Source of the DNA: Austropuccinia psidii
Lineage: Eukaryota; Basidiomycota; Pucciniomycetes; Pucciniales; Sphaerophragmiaceae
Length of the DNA stretch: 64,000 nt
NCBI GenBank assembly: GCA_023105745.1
Contig: JALGQZ010000015.1
Coordinates: 22,487,499-22,551,498 of the forward strand
Reading direction: 5' to 3'
The position numbers and the translations under genes were made by a program. Below are positions 47,204-57,808 of this stretch, piece by piece. The notes under the pieces are model-generated. The model had not been told where the DNA came from. It searched no databases and worked only from the letters and a program-made list of their open reading frames with translations. Positions within the stretch are counted from its first letter, which is position 1. Each line of letters begins with the position of its first letter.

Positions 47204-48795
47204 ATGCCACTCCAACACACACCCCCGGGAAGGAAGACAAGATCTCAGGCCAGAACTCAAGCTGTTCTCACTCCAACTACAAGGGCTCCTCTTAATGGCA
47301 CCCCAGCAGTTTCTCAACTGAGGGCTAAATTGGAAAGAGGACCCATTTTGGAAGGAGCAGCACTGTCCAGGAAGGAAGGAAGAGTGCCAAGAGGATCAAG
47401 TTCATTTTCAGGAGTAGCTGGCAGATTTCCAGGAACTTCAAGGACCATTTTCAATGGTCCAGGTGAAGATGGTGAAGAGGAGGAGGAGAGTTCTGTGGAA
47501 GATGAAGTGTCTGATGGTACTGAAGGTCTCCCTGCTCCTGTGGAGGCAGCCCAATGTACTAGAGGGCCAACTCCAGCCCAGTCTAATCAGCCTGTCTCTG
47601 ATCAGTCTGAACCATATTTATTGGCCATTTTGCAGCAAATGACTCAGATTATGGCCAATCTTCAAGAAGCTTCATGATCTGAACCATCAAGACCACCAGC
47701 CTTCAAGACTCCATCTATGAAGGCACCAGAATGCTTTGATGGGACTCAACCCTTCAAAGTTAGAAGCTTTATTCAGTCTTGTAAACTGATTTTTCATAAT
47801 GATCTGGCAAACTTCTCTCAAGACAGAAAGAAGGGCCTTTGGGCCACTTCATTTCTCATTGGCAGGGCTGCAAAATTGATTGAGCCTTATCTTTCCAATC
47901 TCACCAATCAAGATCCAAATTACCTTCTCAATTCATGGAAATTATTTGAATCTCAAATCTTCACCTTATTTGGGAACCCAAATGAAGTCAGAAAAGCTGA
48001 AGCAGAATTGGATTCTTTAAGAATGAAAGAAGGTGGGAATGTATCTTTATACATTTCTGATTTCAGAAGTCTTGGCGCAAGAATTGGAGATTGGGGTGAA
48101 AGGGCTCTTATCCATCATTTCAGGAAGGGATTGCCATCCAGGATTTTGGATCAATTGGCCTCCCATCCTTCAATGCTTGACTCTCTTCAAGACTTAATGG
48201 ATATTACCCTGGAGCTTAATACCAGGTACAATGAGAGGCAAAATGAAAAGAGTCATCATCAAGAGAAGAAGCCCAAAGCCTTAAACTCAAATTCTTCTCA
48301 TCCTCAAAGTTCTTGAAGCTCAAGTCGAAAGAAGAAGAAGAATTTTGAGAAGAGGGACAAGCCCCATTCTTTTTTATTGAATAAATATTCCAAGTTGATG
48401 AATTCTGAAAAATAAAGAAGAATCAAGGAGGGTCTATGTACCTATTGTGGTGGGAAGCATATTCTTGAGTCCTGTTTCAAAAGGCCTCCAAACAAGCTTA
48501 CCCAACCGTCAGGAAAAAGCCTGAGTGAAGATCATGTTGTGTTCAATGGTGCTCACTGTTTTTGATCCAGAGCACAAGTGTGCATTCTGAATACTGGTGT
48601 CAAAAATTCTCTTAAATTTTTTGCTTTTTCTTCTCTCTCTGATATGTTTTATAGTATTCTCATTGATTCTGGTGCTACCAACTCATTTATTGCAAAGCGG
48701 TTTGTTCACAAATATTCTTTGACCATGTCAGAATTTGCAGAGAAGATTCTCCTTATCATTCTTGACTCCTCTGAGTCTCCTTCTCTATTTGTGAC
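47204..48795 (+). pseudogene. E4 Gag and protease
   Basis: All pieces are in one frame from the ATG at 47204 (MPLQHTPPGRKTRSQARTQA), with isolated stops at 47675 (TGA), 48314 (TGA), about 48412 (TAA) and about 48563 (TGA). The N-terminus is basic, then acidic (GEDGEEEEESSVEDEV). The capsid domain (PECFDGTQPFKVRSFIQSC... TLFGNPNEVRKAEAELD) is of the Retrotrans_gag type. Nucleocapsid has CTYCGGKHILESC, spaced as a CX2CX3HX4C knuckle. The retropepsin site is ILIDSGATNSFI. Coding is interrupted at 48795. Only a few stops make this copy younger than E2 or E3. Confidence 0.85.
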
Positions 48796-50596
48796 TGTGA
48801 GCCTTAGAGGTAATTTCATATACCCAAAAGACCACAAATACAAAATTAACATATGAATATAAATAAAATAAATTTTTTCATAGTATGAAAATAAAATTCA
48901 AAATATAAATATAAAATTATATTCAAAATAAAAAATTTAATTGAAATTTAAAAAAAAAATTACATTTATACTTGAAAAAATTAAGTAAAAATGAAATTTT
49001 AACAAAATTGGAAAAAAATAAATAAATTTGGAAAAAAGTTAAATAAAAATTAGTATAACTTTTTATCCAATAAATAAACACAAAAAAAATTATTTCACCA
49101 TTGGATCCCTCATAAAAAATCAGGTGGGGTCACCCCTGAGTGAAATTCTTGTAACTCAACTCTAAATAAGCTTAAATTAAGTTTTTAGTATTTTCAATAC
49201 AAAAGTTGAAAATCCTCAAAACTTTAATTTAATTCACACCACATGTGGTGTTAATCATCAATTTTCATGTTAAAATTGAGGTGTTGTGTTTAGTTTAGAA
49301 GTTATGAAGAATTGAAGTATTTTCAATTGAATTCAATTGAAATGTCAAAATGTGCGCATGTATTACATAAGTGAGCTTTGATTTAAATATGAGTTATCAA
49401 TTATTACTGTATTGTACTGTACAATTCAATTGAATTGCATATGTAAATTATAAGTATAATACATGATGAGGCATTAAAGGAAAAATAAATTGGAAAGATT
49501 AAATTTGGGGGGGGAAAACGAACTCCAGCTCTAAGGGGGAGCTAGACCCCCAAAATCATTGCTGACAGGCATGGGATGTCAAAATTAACGCAAAAGTTAA
49601 TCACTTTTGGCCTGGAATGGAGTTACAGGGTCTGTGGACTCAATTGATGATGAGGTTTTGATACCAACTGGGGTAGTTTTAGCTGTTGCCAAGAGGGTAA
49701 AACTACCCTTAAGATAAAGCCATCATAGTAAGAACAGTTTTAACTGGTTCTTATGTCTCTTACACACATTCTGACGTGTTTTGAAGGCTCTAGACAAGGT
49801 ATTGCTATAGTAATGGCTGATTTAAGTTTCTAAAATGGCTAAAAATGGCTTAAACCAGCCCTTTTTGGTCTAAATCAGGGTTCAATGATGCCATAATTGG
49901 CTTTTCTGTTGTCAGACTGTTTTTCACGACTGACAAGAGGAAATTTCACTTTTGAAGTAAGAAAATTGATGGCTATAAAAGAATGTCTTCTTTGCCCCAC
50001 TTTTCTTTTCATGTTAGAATCTTTTCCTTTTATAATTAGTTTAAACACTGTTAAACCAATCAATAAAAGATTCCAACCACCCTTTTTAAATCATTTTAAA
50101 CCTCTCAACCACGTGAAAAAATCATTATAATCATTGTTTGTAACTCTTATAGTCATTTTTACCCCTGAACCACCCCAAAAGTGAATTAAAGCATCTTTCA
50201 TCACTGTAAACTTTGTCACTTTGTTTCCAAATTCACTTTGGTGACTTTTGGGCGTGTTTTCTCTTTAATATTCTTTTTAAAGACTTTGTTCTTTAATTAA
50301 TTTCTTGCAGTTCTTTGCTCAAGTAATTCCAATTGAAATTGCTCTTGAAGAAATTTCTTTTGTAGCCTTAAATATCTCTTGTAGAGTATTTTTGGATAAA
50401 TTTTTATTGTTGGTAAAACAATAAATCTTTATAAAAGTATTGTTTTATACTAATAAAGTTATAAACAATAAAATTGGCGTGTTTTCTCTTAAGAATAATA
50501 TTTCTTACTATTTTCAATTGATTTTTACCTTATACAAATTTTGAGGACATGAAAAGTACTTGATTTTTAATCAAAGTTTCATATCCACACCTTACA
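48796..50596 (+). repeat. LTR of family G with unlike flanks
   Basis: It starts TGTGAGCCTTAGAGG and ends CCTTACA, 1801 bp, in the same superfamily as C and D. The left flank is E4 protease, the right flank Copia RT, and flanking 5-mers (gtgac, aacaa) differ. It therefore marks a rearrangement rather than a simple solo LTR. Confidence 0.8.
49973..49982 (+). promoter_or_regulatory. TATA box in the family G LTR
   Basis: CTATAAAAGA lies about 65% along the LTR, like the other families. Confidence 0.45.
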
Positions 50597-51236
50597 AACA
50601 ATGAACAGGCCAGTCATCTTGTATGTTGTCTCAAGCTTAGCTATATTTTCAAACAATCCAGGAATCTCGCACTGGAAGGAGCTGATACAGTTATGGAGAT
50701 ACATTTGGCACAAAAAAGATTTGGGGCTAAGTTTTAAGGTAATGGAATGGTGTGAAGAAATCATAATTTAGAGCAACTAATCCTTGGAAGACAATTAAAT
50801 GACAAGGAAGTCATAAACACAATAAATTGTGACTTTCAAAGGATGTATCTGTTCTTAGAAAAGCAAGAAACAGAAAAATATCAGTCTTTCTACAACGGAA
50901 TCTAAACTGAATGTATTGACGGACACAATGTTAGAGGGGCAATGGTTTAAAATCTGACAGAAGAACTAATTCATCTAAAAGTGGAGTTTTTATATTGGAA
51001 AGACAATAGTGGATTGGTATATAAGGTAAAATACAATAACCATCATGTCACAAATTATCTGGACAATGAAGTAAAATGGATACAAAATTTGAGTATGATG
51101 CAAGATATTGAGATAAAACTTATTAGCTCAAGGTTAATTTTGGCTGATTTCTTGACCAGACTAGAAACTAACGCATTATTAGAGTACTTGAAACAACAAG
51201 TCAAAAGCTGAATGAAAAACTCAAGGCATGGGAGCA
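50597..51236 (+). pseudogene. Copia RT-RNase H C-terminal remnant
   Basis: Fragments in shifting frames match the end of a Copia Pol: RPVILYVVSSLAIFSNNPG then HWKELIQLWRYI (RT-RNase H connection), ISLSTTESKLNVL (RNase H, normally STTEAE), and from 50981 WKDNSGLVYKVKYNNHHVTN then IKLISSRLILADFLTRL, the RNase H end and C-terminal tail. Several stops occur. A purine run gcatgggagca then leads to TGTTAAAATACAGG at 51237, a likely Copia 3' LTR start. Confidence 0.75.
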
Positions 51237-52640
51237 TGTTAAAATACAGGAAAAGTGATCTTAATCAAAATGAAATCATCATGATCATATTGGTAAAGAG
51301 AATTCAATTAATGTATTGAAGAGCAATAATTCTCAAAAGAAAAACTAGAACAACCTTAGTCTTCATCATAAAACTTTTGAAAATCTTTAGCCTTATTCTC
51401 TATTCTTCATTTCTAAATAATCTCTTTTATTTTATTTTCTTCTTCTGCTTTAATCTTACCTTTTTTTCTTTTTCATAACACTTATCACATACTGTAGTAT
51501 TGTATTTCTTATTTCTGCTTTGTGTGTTTTCTATCTTGTATGTTTTCATTCTATATCAAATTTAGACTGTGATTAAACGTTTAATTTTTTTTTCATCAAG
51601 TATTTTGAATAAATGAGAAGGACTACATTCTGTTTGCAAGAAGCTTTCAGACTTGCCTTCCTCTTGATACATTTCCCTTTTTCCATTCACTGAAAATCAG
51701 TTTAGAGTAGATATTCTCTTGAAAATATGAATAAATCTACTATTTTGAGTTCAAAGCAATAGAATTGATGATCAGTAACTCATTTTTATTATCTCTTTCC
51801 ATCCAGAGGCAGTGAGAAATTGCTCAAAGCTTACTTGACTTAGCTACAAGCTTATCTTCCATAGGATGAAAGTAAACGGAAAATTTTAATAAAAAATACT
51901 TTTCAAGTTTGGTACAGAAATTTAATAGAAGCATCTCACATCGGAAAGCTGAAGAATTTCTTGATTTTGAACCCATTAAATTTTCAAATTAACCTATCCA
52001 GGGATTGTAAAATAGGTCTATAATTTTTTAACAATTGCTCCTTGATACCTTATATTATATACAATACGAAGAAGTGTAACTTTTTGTCGGATTTGGAGAA
52101 AGATTAAAAGTTAAGTGTCTATATTAAAGATATATAATACTGAGAAAGCTATATATGTATACCAGAATATAAGTTGTATCATTTTCTTTGGATATAGCTC
52201 TTAATTCAACAATATCTTGTGGGTATCCACTGTGGAATTATCTCAGGAGAAAGCACAAGTTAGAGCAGAGATATAGGTGGCGATAACAGTAGGGGACCTA
52301 CCCCCAATACATCTCCCATAATGAGGTAAAGAAAGGTTTAAATTAAACATAATTGAAAGTTTTTGGATGCGTGTTTTGCGCTTAAATTGTTTGAGGGACT
52401 TTGAAGCCAAATGTGAAGTGTTTAAAGAAGAAAGAGGAAGAAGAAATTACTACAATGGATGACAATCATTACAAAAAAGGTCAAGGAAAACATGTTTTCT
52501 GCCCAAAATATTTGGCCGCCTGAACTTTTGGCGACTTACGTTTGAAAGAGAAAGCAGTTGAAAAAAAATCAGCGTGAAAGCATGGAAAGCAGTCGCTAAT
52601 ATCGGGGATTTTTGTACCTAAAAGCTTTCGTGATGACTTT
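51237..52640. other. Probable Copia 3' LTR start, then host 3' flank of CFT1
   Basis: TGTTAAAATACAGG at 51237 directly after a purine tract looks like a Copia LTR start, but I cannot place its end. CpG reappears from about 52370 (gatgcgtg, ggccgcc, tacgttt), so the DNA next to CFT1 is host. No further gene is recognised; a very short open frame at 52455 is not supported. Confidence 0.45.
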
Positions 52641-53566
52641 TTACCACAGACTTTTCAAGTTCAATAAATTCACCAAAACAGTTTCTCTGTCTGACCCAGC
52701 CAATCCAGCAACATCCACTTGCTGATTAAGCGATAATAACTCAAATTTGCTTAACAATTCCCCATCTAAAATACCCCTATTGATGGCTCTTGAGAACATG
52801 TCATTTCTTACCGTCCTGCAGAAAATTATACCAGTTAAAAGACAGAAGGAAAAGTCAAGAGACACCAAAACCTAGCGGTATCCTTTGGGATTGAGTCCTG
52901 CGAAATGTTCAATATGTCGCCCAAGGCGTGTTTGAACTAATTGAAGTCGTTTATAAACTGCATCTTTCGTAGGCACCAACGAGCTAATGGAGCCATCAAT
53001 ACTTGCTGAGTTTGGTAAATGAAAGGAAAACCCATCAGAAAAAAACTCAATTAATGTGTTTTTTTAATAACTTGAGCAACTCATTCATTCGAGCGCGTGA
53101 GCCTTACTTATCAAAGTTCCCATGACCTTGGCTTCTTCTTTTACCAAAAGTCGTTTTCCGAATGGCAACAAAGCGGACATCTCACTTGAAGTATGCTATT
53201 CTGTTCGGCACAATAGTTTTTGTCCTGCTTGAGACTCAATGTCTGAGAAAAAATAATTGCGATGTTGACCAAACAAAACATTCAGAATAAAGTTTCAAAT
53301 AAGGCAAATGAGACATCGTAAAAAATAGACCTTACTGTTAGGATTGTATTCAAAGATACGAATTGTACCATTAAGATCAGTTGTAACAATTGCTAACTTC
53401 ATGTCAATGACTACGAAATCAACGGTTGAACATCTCATGTCCATGTAGGTGTGTCCCAACTCAATCAACTTGTAAGGCTCTTCCTGTTGGCCAAAATGTA
53501 TCCCGAAAAAAAACATTAGCATACGCCCTCCAAACTTGGTAAACAAAGCATCATCCTTTGACCCAC
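52641..53566 (-). pseudogene. CFT1: Cleavage/polyadenylation factor CFT1 (CPSF160), last four exons, broken
   Basis: CFT1/CPSF160 is the large beta-propeller scaffold of the nuclear pre-mRNA 3'-end processing complex. Exons on the minus strand are 53566-53336, 53242-53108, 53005-52876 and 52815-52641 (TAA). They carry the typical C-terminal blocks EEPYKLIELG, KLAIVTTDLNGTIRIFEYNP, GQKLLCRTE, SISSLVPTKDAVYKRLQL, HFAGLNPKGYR and TVRNDMFSRAINRGILDGEL. Exon phases fit exactly across all three introns. Two lesions are visible: a TAG (53198-53196) inside exon two after RTE, and the third intron starts CT where GT is expected (52875-52874). Upstream exons are missing because a Ty3 element follows within about 40-75 bases. 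This copy is therefore a truncated pseudogene, unless sequencing errors explain the lesions. Confidence 0.85.
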
Positions 53567-53641
53567 CTGAGAGCTAAGAGTTTGGCCAATAGTAAGTTTT
53601 TTGACGTAAAAATACTATTTTAAGCCTTTTTAACCATAATT

Positions 53642-54368
53642 ATGCCTTCAACCAGGTCAGGAGCCAGCTATAACCCCTCAAGCAGCTCCCAGAAAGGTAA
53701 TAGACATGATTATGGCAGAGGCCAATCAGGTACAGAAGGAAAAGGGTCAGTTGATGACTTCCAAACAACTAAAATGGGTCATTCTGAATCTGATAATACC
53801 ATTTTACCTTCAAAAAGAGCTGACACCACCACAACAAGCCTCTGTGGACATATACAAAGCCAGCCACAGTGCATACAACAATGCACTTCAATTCAAGGAG
53901 TACCAGATCCTTGCAGACCTGTAGAAGAATTGCATGAATTCTTACCTAACTGTGAGAAAATTCCTGGCCCCTCCCAACACTTGCAAATTGCTCAATGGAT
54001 GGCGTCCATTGATGGAGAAGAAAAACATGATGCTTATGACACTAGAATGGAGGAAAAGCAACCCACCACCACCAAAGCAAGTGCAAAAAACATCCTCAGT
54101 GGCCAGCAGAAGCAATTCCAACAAGAAAAAGGAGCCACAAGTTCCAAACAAGTGCAAAGGGAACGTACCAGCCCCAAAGCCTTACAGCCAAGGATACATA
54201 ATTCCAAAGATTCAGCAGGATGCCATGGAAAATGTATTTCAGATGGACAGAACCATGATGGAATTACAGAAGAAGGAGGAAGCCAGATTAAGATTTCAGA
54301 AATGATTTCTGATATATTTGATTCCATCCTGGAATTTTATGATGCTATAAATGATGTGAAAAAACATC
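53642..54368 (+). pseudogene. Element A Gag, N-terminal part (main frame)
   Basis: It starts MPSTRSGASYNPSSSSQKGN. The sequence is hydrophilic and Ser/Gln-rich, ending in a helix (SEMISDIFDSILEFYDAIND) where the solo LTR inserts; the frame continues at 55794 without loss. Over 53706-54305 a second frame overlaps it. It is unclear which of the two is the true Gag N-terminus. Confidence 0.75.
53706..54305 (+). pseudogene. Element A alternative frame overlapping gag (+1 to main frame)
   Basis: An open frame of 200 codons with a single stop (about 53922) lies wholly within the main gag frame. It reads MIMAEANQVQKEKGQLMTSK, then KASHSAYNNALQFKEYQIL, a Pro/Lys-rich middle (NPPPPKQVQKTSSVASRSNS) and the end GYIIPKIQQDAMENVFQMDR followed by a Lys/Glu-rich helix to TGA at 54303. 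The last part matches the alternative frame of E2 (39375-39465) better than the main frames match each other, so it is probably a real protein-coding frame. Confidence 0.65.
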
Positions 54369-55788
54369 TGTCAGGTTGACTCTATGATATAGCTTCAGAA
54401 TGATAATAAAAGCTATAACTCTGAGTGTGACACGAAAATAATGATGATATTAGAGTGAGAATATGAGTGAAAAGGGCTATACTAAAATAATTTAGTGATG
54501 GTGAGTACTGCTGATAGCCCTGGGTGCAGTGTTTGCCTGGTGGTTTACAATAGCAAACCCTACAATACTTACTTAAAGTATACCTGTTAAATTCTAAGAG
54601 TATCACTTCCTTTTTAAGAAGTTATACCACGTAAGAATATCAAGAACAGGATGCTGGATTTGCTTCCTGGTGAGGCAAAGCCTCCTTTTATCTTGTTCTG
54701 GGGTAGTGGGAGGTGGTTTACCTCTGCACACGACCACAGAGTGAAACTTTTCACTACTTTGGGCTGGTTTGTGGTTCTATACACTCAATACAGGCTAGTA
54801 TTGGGTTGAAATGTGGTTTTAGAACCACGAGTGGGCATTTTTACTCTATACAGGGTGAGAATTTTCACCAATGGAGTTTACAGGTGTATTCTGGTGCTCC
54901 TGACGCGTCAGAAACTGTACAGAACCTGTATGGACCTCTGTATTTGACTTAATTGTGAGGTATTGAAGTATAAATAATCTTCAGCGTCTTTTTGACATCT
55001 CATAATCAGAGTACAAATGTATCCTGTCATAATACAGCTATATTGGTCATATTGTGGGATTATAACTTTCAAATAGCCATAACTCTGTCTGTTTTTGAGA
55101 TATCATGCTCAACGTTGGCTCATTGGATAGCCCTGTATGGGCTCTACACAATGATACCCAATTTGGTATGGCTATCATCAAATATGAACAAGGTATCCCA
55201 TGTACAAGGGTTTTTGTACATAGGCCTGGTTTGGGCAAAAAGCTGTATTGAGCTTGTTTGCCTCATAACTTCTGTTATAGTTGAGATATGAGGAAGTGGA
55301 TGGCACCATAGGATAGCCCCAATTGTGCTCTTTCCAAAAAGACCCCACTTCAAGTATCCCACACTAAAACTGTAGAAGTTAGATGAGAGGTGAATGTTTT
55401 GTTCACCCTTATTTGGCCTGAATTTGACCATAACTGAAGTAATACTGGTGCTAGCTCAGTTTGGCTGATACCATTGGATAGCCCTGGCTTAGAGCTTCAT
55501 TTTGAGTACCCATTTGATGAGGTTAAGCCTCTCCTTCTAGATTTTAGATGAGAGGTGAACATTAAGGTTTATGCTCAGCAATAACTTTGAGCAGGAATAA
55601 CTTTGTTATTTCTTGTCCTACGGGGATGGGACTTATATTTTCAGAAAGAGGTGAGTTTCCTCTTTCTTTTGATACCTTTTGAGCTGATTTGGCTCAGCTC
55701 CATGTTTTGGTGGTATCCTGGCTATACCATTGGTTTATGGTATTTTGGCTGTCACGCTTGTGCTCTGGTTTTGAGTCACAGGCTGACA
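54369..55788 (-). repeat. Solo LTR (family B) in element A gag, TSD acatc
   Basis: The plus strand starts TGTCAGGTTGACTC and ends TTGAGTCACAGGCTGACA, 1420 bp. acatc stands at 54364-54368 and 55789-55793. Its last 250 bases differ from the B2 LTR at roughly a dozen sites, so it is fairly recent. Confidence 0.94.
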
Positions 55789-55793
55789 ACATC

Positions 55794-57808
55794 TTTCTGA
55801 TAAAAATGAAACCATTTGTAACAACATTAAAACAAACAACCTGAGTCTGTGCCAAATTAATGAAACAATTATGTGTTTTGAAAAAGTTTTAAGAAAAATT
55901 AAAATTTCCAATAATGATAATTCTTTTGGCAGTAAAATAAACAAACAATCTGCCATTATTAAAGAATTAACAGATAAATATTCTAAATTCAATATTCATG
56001 ACATAATTGAAACAAGAATTAAACAAGCCATAAATATTATCAAAACAGATAACAAGAAAGTCCTTGATGACATTTCAAATTCATTTACTGAAGTAAAGAC
56101 ATATACCATTGCCTTGAAAAAGTGTTTTGATGCTTCAAAAGAAGAAGTATCAAAATTATCAATGAAATTGAATCCAGACACTGCTGATAATACAAGACAG
56201 ACAGAGTTATGGCCAGAACTGACACATAAGGAAGACATGTATAAAATTGAAGTAATAAATTTAATACAAAGCTTCCAACATGAATACAGAAATTCCCAAA
56301 GGTGTAGCAACAGTAAAATGAATGACATTGAACAAATACTGAGCACCTTACCAAGAATTTCTACACCTCTGAATCCAAATGAGGGCACAAGAATTCCAAA
56401 TCCACAAGTATTGCATCCTGATAATTCACAATTAAAAAATGAATTATCCACTCCTTTTCATAGCTTGGAAACATAAATGGGGCAAGCACTCTTGAAAGGA
56501 GATCCAAAACTTAAAGAATGGCCTCACTTCAGTGGTGAAGGAGAGTATGACCATATTGAATTCGTTAGAGGTATTGAAATGATCAAAGAGGATTTTGAAT
56601 TACCAGACAGAGTGGTAACAGCCAGGTTTAACACCTTGTTTACCAGATCAGCTCACAGATGGTACATCAAAATAAGACAAGCACATGGACACCAGAGTTG
56701 GACTTGGTGGAAAACCCAAATCATCAACAAATGGGAAAATGATGCTTGGAGGTTTAAAGTTGAAACAGCCTTTGAATCTGCCAATTTTAATGCTGATAAA
56801 GACAAAGCTTTACCATGGTTTTGCCAACAAAAGGAAAGATTAACAGCATTATATCCTGACATGTCAGAATTTATGATCCAAAGAAAAATTCTGAGAAAAT
56901 GTGGAGGTGACTTAGAGCATGCTGTCAAAAGCAGGACTGCTGAACAATCTTCAGCAGAGGATATTATCAATATATTAGAGGAAGTAACCACCAGAACCAA
57001 AATTGGTTCTAGTAGGGTGAATCTCAAAACAAGGTTTAATACACCTTGGAAAGATTCTGTGGACAAAAACCTCAAAGAAAATTCTAGTAATATTAAGTAT
57101 AAATCTACAAATACAGTCAGAAAATGCCATATTTGCCAAAGCACCACCCATTTAGCCAAAACATGTCCAAAAAGGGGGAAAATCAATGAAATTGACATTG
57201 AAAAGGAACCAGATGTTGAAAAAGAAGACATAATTGAAGACAATTCGGATGACAAGTCATCCATATTTTCTGAATCTTCAAAAGATATAGAAAATATAAA
57301 TGCCACTTTTGACATCATGGAATCTTATTCCCACTTGCCACAATTGAGCAATGGTCAACTTGATTTATCAAAAGTTCAAGATGCACAACTTATGAAAACA
57401 AAACCAAACAGAGGGAAAGGTTATACAGCTGGTAACTCCTGTATAACAGAAGTGGTGATTGACAACAAGCCCACCAAACTTGTGCTTGACCCAGGAGCCT
57501 TCTTCTCTTGTGTTGGAAAATCTTTTCTTAAGAATTGTGTACCAAATTTTGAAGACCAATTGTTACCAATTGATGGTATAAAATTCAACAGTGCAAGTGA
57601 CCCAATGAAAGCATTAGGAATCTTTGAGACCAATGTCATATTCCCACACATAAATCGGAATTTAAGAATCAAAGTTGAGTTTGTTGTTATGGAAAATTGC
57701 TCTAGTACCCATTTTATATTGGGAAATGACTATTTAATCATGTATGGGATAGATTTACATAATAACAAAGACAGATACTTTACTATTAGAGATAATAAGC
57801 GCAAATAA
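55794..57808 (+). pseudogene. Element A Gag (capsid, nucleocapsid) and protease
   Basis: The frame resumes after the solo LTR with a long helical region (RIKQAINIIKTDNKKVLDDI), a TAA at 56474, then capsid (LKEWPHFSGEGEYDHIEF, RSAHRWYIKIRQAHGHQSW). The zinc knuckle is CHICQSTTHLAKTC, intact CX2CX4HX4C spacing. Protease has VLDPGAFFSCVG at about 57482-57517: the active-site triplet is Asp-Pro-Gly instead of Asp-Thr/Ser-Gly. FILGNDYLIMYGIDL follows. The frame meets a TAA at 57806, and the same frame continues into RT. Confidence 0.88.

Larger units (their letters stand above)
44931..48795 (+). mobile_element. Ty3/gypsy element E4: 5' LTR, leader, gag, protease (rest lost)
   Basis: LTR 44931-46446 has family F ends and is followed by leader, gag and protease in one frame. 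Coding stops abruptly at 48795 where another LTR starts. RT, RNase H, integrase and the 3' LTR are absent from the window. Confidence 0.8.

Noticed and set aside
55996..57318. Long minus-strand open frames opposite element A gag
   Set aside because: They are antisense shadows of the well supported plus-strand Gag; their composition (Ser/Leu/Ile/Cys-rich) mirrors it.
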